Shown here in pieces: positions 7,038 through 7,814 of a stretch of 7,814 bases of DNA (position 1 is its first letter; each line of letters starts with the position of its first letter). A program made the translations under genes and the position numbers. The notes below the pieces were generated by a model that made no database searches, was not told where the DNA came from, and saw only the letters and a program-made list of their open reading frames with translations. Origin of the DNA: an uncultured bacterium (GTDB lineage: Bacteria; Bacteroidota; Bacteroidia; Chitinophagales; Chitinophagaceae); NCBI GenBank assembly GCA_903957405.1, contig CAJBPC010000417.1, positions 1 through 7,814 on the forward strand, in the 5' to 3' direction.

Positions 7038-7814
7038 TCATTCGAAATAGACCCTGACTGTCTGGTAGAAAAGCTTTGTTTGCATGAATTGGCTGCCGGC
7101 GCCATTGTTTTTGTCAGAGTACCCCTCGAGGCCGAAAAGCCCCGCCGCATTGCCCTTGTTGACGGCGATCTCAAGGTAACCGGCGGAGTTGAAAAGGGCC
7201 GATTTCTCCCCTTCCGGCACATCGGCGTAGGTCTCGCTGAACCTGTCGATCACTTCATCCCTTCTGAAGACTATCTTAAAGCCCCTGCCATTGCGATGCG
7301 CTTCAAATTCATTCCGGGTGATGTTGACGACGACGTTCTCGAAATGGTCTACGAATATGATCTGCCCCTCTATCCAGTTGCTGCCCAGCAATGGCCTTAG
7401 GGGATTCATCTCCCGGAAAGCGATATCCGCGGAACCGATCTTTTCCATCGGCTGGCCGCTGAGCAGGTCGGTAAAGGCCTGAGCGAACACCTGGGCGAAG
7501 TAGAGTGTGTTCTTCTGGCGAGATTTGTCAAGGGGCAGCGCCACCAGTGCATCCGGTCTGCCTTCCAGGATCATGCTGAGCAGCCCGTTGTCGGCGATGC
7601 CGATGTACTGATTTTTATGCCTTGCCAGCAGGAGATGTTGTGCCTTGGAATCGAAGAGGTTTATCAGTGCCATGTGAAAACTCTCCTCCGGGAAATGCCT
7701 GAATGCGTTGCGGCAGACATAGGCCGCCTGTGGATAGTTGAAAGGGACAAGTCGGTGGGTGATGTCAACGATGTTGAATCCCTCGTTGATCTGGAGCACC
7801 TGGCCCTTTACGGC
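7038..7814 (-). CDS. DUF62 / SAM hydroxide adenosyltransferase-family protein, N-terminus outside the window
   Basis: The frame is open from the window edge and gives 258 residues ending in TGA at 7040-7038. Numbering here starts at the first in-window codon. It begins AVKGQVLQI, which aligns with the internal family segment just after TDFGxxDxYV, so about 20 N-terminal residues lie beyond the edge. The GTG at 7799 is an internal Val codon, not the start. Family blocks seen are VDITH (16-20), ADNGLL (74-79), GQIIFVDHFENVVVNI (150-165) and GYLEIAVNKGNAAGLFGL (212-229), giving a total near the usual 270-280. Family enzymes cleave S-adenosylmethionine with water to adenosine and methionine, and relatives are the SAM-dependent fluorinase and chlorinase. 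Here the DPGVGxxR block and the HGRD block are both replaced, so the known hydrolase triad seems absent and activity is uncertain. It is cytoplasmic by lack of a visible signal. Its gene ends 100 bp before the DUF2723 start. Confidence 0.85.
   Translation of the reverse strand, partial: AVKGQVLQINEGFNIVDITHRLVPFNYPQAAYVCRNAFRHFPEESFHMALINLFDSKAQHLLLARHKNQYIGIADNGLLSMILEGRPDALVALPLDKSRQKNTLYFAQVFAQAFTDLLSGQPMEKIGSADIAFREMNPLRPLLGSNWIEGQIIFVDHFENVVVNITRNEFEAHRNGRGFKIVFRRDEVIDRFSETYADVPEGEKSALFNSAGYLEIAVNKGNAAGLFGLEGYSDKNNGAGSQFMQTKLFYQTVRVYFE

Overview
The window looks like a piece of a Bacteroidota chromosome of moderate G+C content. A Chitinophagales-type member is my guess, at low confidence. 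Three things support Bacteroidota: the large DUF2723 membrane protein, which is typical of that phylum among bacteria; a textbook Bacteroidota promoter (TTTG, 19 nt, TAGGTTTG) upstream of it; and start codons that mostly lack a Shine-Dalgarno sequence. There are no RNA genes, CRISPR arrays, insertion sequences or other signs of a mobile element. This is mostly chromosomal housekeeping or poorly characterised content.

Layout from left to right. Positions 1-165 hold no firmly supported gene. Positions 166-837 (+) encode a small NAD(P)-binding oxidoreductase of the TIP30/HTATIP2-like atypical SDR type. A strong imperfect hairpin at 869-923 lies between convergent genes and probably terminates transcription from both sides. 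Three minus-strand genes follow, in transcription order from the right: a 1084-residue DUF2723/GT117 membrane glycosyltransferase-like protein (6937-3683), a soluble VWA-domain protein with an intact metal-binding site (3607-2510), and a MoxR/magnesium-chelatase-I-like AAA+ ATPase (2480-960). Gaps of 75 and 29 bp, a promoter at the head and the hairpin at the tail suggest one transcription unit of about 6 kb. At the right edge (7814-7038, minus) is the C-terminal bulk of a DUF62 (SAM hydroxide adenosyltransferase family) protein whose N-terminus lies outside the window.

How the genes may work together. The ATPase and VWA proteins form a classic AAA+/VWA pair, expected to act in the cytoplasm as a chaperone-like or metal-insertion machine on an unknown client. 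Their placement behind a membrane glycosyltransferase-like gene is suggestive but does not prove a shared pathway. The most notable points are the replacement, in the DUF62 protein, of residues expected to form the SAM-hydrolase triad, the Asn in place of the usual Walker B Asp in the ATPase, and the well-bounded GT/VWA/ATPase transcription unit. I see no clear, wholly new system here.
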